Positions 59,771 to 64,000 of a DNA stretch of 64,000 nt are shown here, one piece after another. Under the pieces are notes generated by a model. It was not told the origin of the DNA, made no database searches, and worked only from the letters and a program-made list of their open reading frames with translations. The first letter of the stretch is position 1; each line of letters starts with the position of its first letter. The position numbers and the translations under genes are program-made. Origin of the DNA: Lantana camara (lineage: Eukaryota > Streptophyta > Magnoliopsida > Lamiales > Verbenaceae); assembly GCA_037501455.1 (NCBI GenBank), contig CM074865.1, forward strand, positions 51,726,501-51,790,500, in the 5' to 3' direction.

Positions 59771-61470
59771 CCCACAGCCAATCACGAACTTCGATACACG
59801 TAAAAATCCTCCTCTAAGACGTTCTGAATGCGTTCCTATATAGCCCGAGAGATGGTATGGTTTTCTCCATGAAATCTCTCAAGAGGATAATGATCCTTTA
59901 ACTTACGTAGAGGCACTGTCAGACTCATATTCTGCATAGTGGAAACAAGCCATGAAATCCAAAATGGACTCCAAGTACTCCAACCAAGTTTGGACCTTGA
60001 TAGATTTGCCTAATGGGGTAAAACCCATAGGGTGCAAATGGATCTTTAAGCGAAAGCTTGGAGTAGATGGTAATGTTGAAGCCTACAAGGCAAGACTTAT
60101 TGTCAAAGGATTCTCTCAGAGCCCAGGCGTGAACTTTGATGAAACCTTTTCACCAGTTATAATGGAAAAGTCTATTTGAATCATGGTTGCCATAGCAGCA
60201 TATTACGATTATGAGATATGAAAAATGGATGTGTAAACTATCTTTCTCAATGGGGACATTGATAAAGACATTTATATGGATCAACCCATAGGTTTTACAT
60301 TTAGTGGGAGTGAGCAAAAGGTTTGCAAACTCCAAAGATCAATCTATGGATTGAAACAAGCTTCTAAAAGTTGGAACATTCATTTTGATGAAGCGGTCAA
60401 AGTATTTGGCTTTGTTCAAAACTCGATTGAGTCCTGTGTGTATAGAAAGGAATTGGAGACTTCAGTGTAATTCTTGGTACTTTATGTTGAGGACATTCTT
60501 CTAATTGGGAATTCGAAGGATGGTATGCAAGTTACCAAGTCATGGTTATCGAACCAATTCGGGATGAAAGATCTTGGTGATGCATCCTATATTCTCGGTA
60601 TAAAGATGTATAGGGATAGATCTAAGAGATTAATAGGACTATCACAGTCTATGTACATAGATAAGGTGCTGAAGCGGTTCAGCATGGAAGATTCCAAGAA
60701 TAAGATTCTTCTTATGAGTGTAGGAACATGTCTTTCAAAGAAGATGTATCCTAAGACAAACCTTGGGAAAGGAAAAATGACTCATATTCCTTATGCCTCG
60801 GCAATAGGTAGCATAATGTATGCAATGTTGTGTACTCGACCGAAGGTCGCTTATGCTCTTAGTATAACAAGTTGGTTCCAATCTGACCCTCGAGATGGTC
60901 ACTGGGCTGCCGTGAAGAACATCCTAAAGTATTTACGAACAACTAAGGATTTGTTCTTAGTATACGGAGGACAAAAAGATCTAATCATCGAAGGATTCTG
61001 CAATGCAAGCTTTGCATCTGACTTAGATGATTTTAAGTCAATGTCAAGATACATTTTCTGCCTTAATGGCAGAGCAGTGAGTTGGAAAAGTTCCAAACAA
61101 ACGACCACTGCAGATTCGACCACTTAGGCCGAATACTTAGCTACAAATGATGCAGCTAAGGAATGTCTTTGGATTAGAAACTTCATTCAAGAATTTAATG
61201 TCGTGGCTACAATGAAAGACCCCATTACTGTGTTTTGTGACAACATTGGGGCGGTTGCACAGGCAAGAGAACTAAGATCTCACCAACGAACCAACCACAT
61301 TATGAGGAAGTATCACCTAATATGTGATATCATCGAACGAGGTAATATGAAAATATAGAGGGTCGCATCAGCAGAGAATGTGGTGGACCAACTTAATAAA
61401 CCCCTTAGTCGAGAAGCATTCGAAGGTTATCTTGCGAAGATGGGGCTTAGATTAGCTTATGAGTGGCTGT
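59771..61470 (+). pseudogene. pol: Copia reverse transcriptase and RNase H (element K)
   Basis: RT motifs in order: KSKMDSKYSNQVWTLIDLP, GCKWIFKRKLGVDGNVEAYK, ARLIVKGFSQSPGVNFDETF, FLNGDIDKDIYMDQP and KLQRSIYGLKQASKSWNIHF. The catalytic box reads YVEDILLIG where YVDD is usual, a change at the second acidic position that should impair activity. RNase H follows: YASAIGSIMYAML, ILKYLRTTKDLFLVYGG, GFCNASFASDLDDFKSMS, AVSWKSSKQTTTADSTT and ENVVDQLNKPL. Stops occur at about 60177, 60219, 60468 and 61125 and in the RNase H tail. The frame is mostly maintained, so the decay is mainly by point changes. Confidence 0.94.
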
Positions 61471-61477
61471 GACAGGC

Positions 61478-61487
61478 AAGTGGGAGA
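61478..61487 (+). other. Polypurine tract of element K
   Basis: AAGTGGGAGA, identical to the tract before the copia LTR at 41262. Confidence 0.92.
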
Positions 61488-61488
61488 C

Positions 61489-62902
61489 TGTTAGGAATAG
61501 TGCCCTGAAAGGCGATGTAATAGTCTGCTTAGTACTTTTCCTTTTGTAAAACACAGATAATCTTTGAATAATAAACGAACTAACACAACATTTCTTTATA
61601 TGCTCTTGTTTGATTGTATGTTTGCTTTCCGTGAATGTATAAGAACTCCCCGAATTAATATGACTTATAGGACTCAACCACTTAGGTGAAGTGGTTCATG
61701 GAGCGAGCCCTAAATCACTTAAGTCATGATTATAAATCACTCCAAACCGATGAGTCCAAAAGACAGTAGGAGTGTCTATATGACTCGTTCGAGGCTTGCT
61801 CGTGTGATCACGCCCTTAAGAAGGACCACCTTGTTTCATAGGGTACAAAGTGTATTGAATGATACATGCGTGATACGTGGGGGTGCTTACTTATTCTAAG
61901 TGGGTACACTGAGGTGCCCCGTGTAAGAAGATTCGTAAATGGGAAATGATGTTTTTGTTTCTAGAAATAGAAATTTCCGTATTAGGAAATAACTTATGAG
62001 TCAATGTTGTGACTAAGTAGTCCTTGGACTTGAGATTCCATCGATCCTTTATTGGCTGACTCTGCAGTCTTAGGTATGAGCTTTAAAGGATGTCGCCTCA
62101 GACAACCGGCTCAAAGCTCAGGCTGGGGCTGCACAAGTGGCATCTGGAAGCTTATAAGAATCGATAAAGGACCTAAACTTGTGTAAGCAAGTTGATCTCT
62201 TATTGTGTAAGTCATTCGTATGTCACAAATTAGTCCTTAGCCAAAGCAATTGATCGAGATCAAGAAATATGTTTCTTAGATCGGGATCAAATGGATATGA
62301 AATGCACTTAACTCTAAAAGCGAGATTTTTAGGGTTCTAAGTATTCCCTTGCCCTAGATCTTGATTGAGATATGGAATATAGGGGGACTTTATCTCACAT
62401 ATGTCAATGACTTAAAGGTTCTTTCGAATTGAGACATTTTTATTCAGCTAGGGGTCACACACCTGTTGCTAGATTATGGTAGTGTGATTTGTGGACTAAT
62501 TAATTAATTCAGAATTAATTAATTAGGGTCACTACTAATTCGGAATTAATTAATTAGGGTCACAGATAAATGCCCGGTCATGAGGGTTAAGGCTTGAATC
62601 GATTAAATGAGTTGACCAAACCAACAAAATGTTGGTTAAGGACAACACGTGTGGCACACGTGTCTCGAGTGACACGTGTCACTATGTGGTGATAATTAAA
62701 TAATTAATATTGACTAATTATTTAATGGGCTTTAATTTAATTATGAATTATTATTAAAGTTCTAATTTGTAGTTTTTAGGTCTAGTAAATAATTAATTAT
62801 GAATTAATTCATTATTAGCATAAAGTTATTTATTATGAATAAATAATTAACTAAAATATCTAAAAGAGTTAGATATTATATTCTTGCTAACCAAGTTGAT
62901 AA
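61489..62902 (+). repeat. 3' LTR of copia element K, interrupted
   Basis: It begins TGTTAGGAATAGTGCCCTG. It is followed for about 1.4 kb, including paired ATTAATTAATTAGGGTCAC motifs. The usual end (..TTCCAACA) is not reached, because a gypsy LTR starts at 62903, probably inserted here. Confidence 0.88.
62646..62678 (+). promoter_or_regulatory. G-box cluster in the LTR of element K
   Basis: Three CACGTG hexamers in 33 bp at the same LTR position as the clusters at 15469-15538 and 42366-42433. Confidence 0.55.
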
Positions 62903-64000
62903 TGTAACGCCCGAATTTTACTTGTTAATATCTTATGTTTAAAATAATTTTATAAATTATATTTTATAATACTTTCATGAAATTTTACGAATTTATATCA
63001 AATTGAGGATTTCTTTCATAACTTGAAAATATTCATTTTGTAAAATATTCACCGAGTATGGTTTAATTACAAAATTGTCCCTATTTGATTTTCTTCCTAA
63101 CCTTTAGGGACCAAATTGCATAACATTTTCAAGGACTAAATTGATCATATTTCAAAACTATGCATACTTAATTGCATGACTTGAATAGTTGAGGGGTTAA
63201 ATGACAATTTGATTATTTCACAAAAAATCAAGGATGGTGATTCACGTACAAAGCTTCCTCAAGCTTCTTCATTCATTTTATCCCAAAAATCTCCATCATA
63301 TTTGTTCCTTGCTACTCTCGGTTCATACAGGAAGGAAAAGGGAAGAGAATTTCATACTTTTCAACAAGAATTTCCTAGAATATTACAAGAATTGGAGTTG
63401 ATCATCATCTTCATTCATTTTCTTCATCTCTTTTCCATTCCAAGGTTGGTTGTGCATGAATTGATGATTCTTGAGCATATATGAAGTAGTTAGGGTTTTT
63501 AATTTATGCAATATATGGATTACATGGTATTAGATGCATGAATATATGAGTATACCATAAATTAAAGCATAAATTCTTGAATAACTTTAGCTTTTGTGGT
63601 GATATGGGGTATGAGCTTGAAAGTGGGAATTCTTGGTGTTCTTGAGTGATTTAAGTGTTCAAGTGTTATATTATCATCTTATGAGCATATATACATGAGT
63701 AGTGCCAGAAATAATAGCATTTGGGGATCAAAATTGGAAATTGGTGACTTGGTTGTTGCTTCCCGTAGCTATGCTCTGTGCTTCTCTGTTTTCTTTATTT
63801 GCAGAAACTAGGAACGACCGTTCCCAGCCTCAAGGCATTGGGGGAACGGGCGTTCCCACCTTTTCAAACAAACCAGGCGGCAGAGCATGGGAACGGCTGT
63901 TCCCATTTTGGCCTTGGTGCCGGAAGGGCCGTTCCCAGTCTAGGCGCGTTTCTTAAATTAAAAACGCTGGCACGTTTTGAGATTTAGGGGAACGACCATT
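62903..64000 (+). repeat. Gypsy LTR, running off the window
   Basis: It starts TGTAACGCCCGAATTTTACTTG, the usual terminus, directly in copia LTR sequence. From 63811 a palindrome tract appears, about 910 bp from the LTR start. No coding region is supported, and small frames near 63209 and 63702 look incidental. Orientation is assigned from the tract position and is tentative. Confidence 0.75.
63811..64000 (+). repeat. Palindromic word tract GGGAACG-NN-CGTTCCC
   Basis: GGAACGACCGTTCC (63811-63824), GGGAACGGGCGTTCCC (63842-63857), GGGAACGGCTGTTCCC (63890-63905), GGAAGGGCCGTTCCC (63923-63937) and the start of another at about 63988. The tract probably continues beyond the window. Confidence 0.92.

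Larger units (their letters stand above)
58397..62902 (+). mobile_element. Ty1/copia element K, 5'-deleted
   Basis: It has a partial 5' LTR (58397-59361), then an abrupt join into integrase, RT and RNase H in copia order (integrase before RT), a polypurine tract, and a 3' LTR from 61489. PBS, gag, protease and the integrase N-terminus are deleted. The LTR belongs to the same group as the solo LTR at 14731 and the copia LTR at 41262. A Tork/Angela-type affinity is a guess. Confidence 0.9.

Noticed and set aside
1..64000. Many open frames of 60-140 codons outside the gag-pol regions
   Set aside because: They lack recognisable domains, fall inside LTRs or opposite to retrotransposon coding sequence, and occur at the density expected by chance. 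None has support as a host gene.

Overview
This is a flowering-plant nuclear window, probably eudicot (inferred only from the element types and AT-rich composition). It is built almost entirely of nested, decayed LTR retrotransposons. I found no host protein gene, tRNA, rRNA or CRISPR array that I could support. The coding matches are all gag, protease, reverse transcriptase (RT), RNase H or integrase of Ty3/gypsy or Ty1/copia elements. Most gypsy elements have long LTRs (about 2.5-3.7 kb), an initiator-Met-tRNA primer site (TGGTATCAGAGC or a variant) and Del/Tekay-like polyproteins. The clade name is inference from LTR length and motifs.

Layout. 1-3642: minus-strand gypsy element cut by the window edge (gag, PBS, 5' LTR). 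3643-6465 and 6466-7659: two broken minus-strand LTRs. About 7660-8159: a TRIM-like mini-element with 184-bp LTRs. 8160-11218: unrecognised internal region ending in a polypurine tract. 11219 to about 12440: plus-strand LTR. 12499-17371: PBS plus a minus-strand LTR, split by a copia solo LTR (14731-16685, TSD GGACA). 17372-17768: copia LTR piece. 17769-18480: gypsy pol piece. 18481-18840, 29876-31878 and 57612 to about 58396: three parts of one LTR ('H'), split first by complete plus-strand gypsy element B (18841-29870, TSD GACTA) and then by minus-strand gypsy element D (31879-57611). D carries rearranged copia debris inside it (36390-42698), and its right LTR is split by the youngest-looking element, C (44723-55597, minus). 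About 58397-62902: plus-strand copia element K. 62903-64000: start of another gypsy LTR. The deepest nesting is pol fragment > H > D > C.

The signal I think deserves most attention is not coding. LTRs of at least eight different gypsy elements each hold, about 0.75-1.5 kb from the LTR start, a cluster of short inverted-repeat words. The general form is arm, 2-nt centre, complementary arm. The arms differ by family but stay self-complementary, for example GGACACG-GC-CGTGTCC, TCCCG-GT-CGGGA, GGAACG-AC-CGTTCC and GTAT-TT-ATAC. In most of these LTRs a splice-donor-like GGTAAG lies 720-760 bp from the LTR start and an acceptor-like GCAG|G lies about 350-470 bp before the LTR end. The palindrome tract would therefore sit inside a putative LTR-contained intron. 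The sequence patterns are directly visible. The function (RNA dimerisation or packaging restricted to unspliced RNA, or a regulatory array) is hypothesis.
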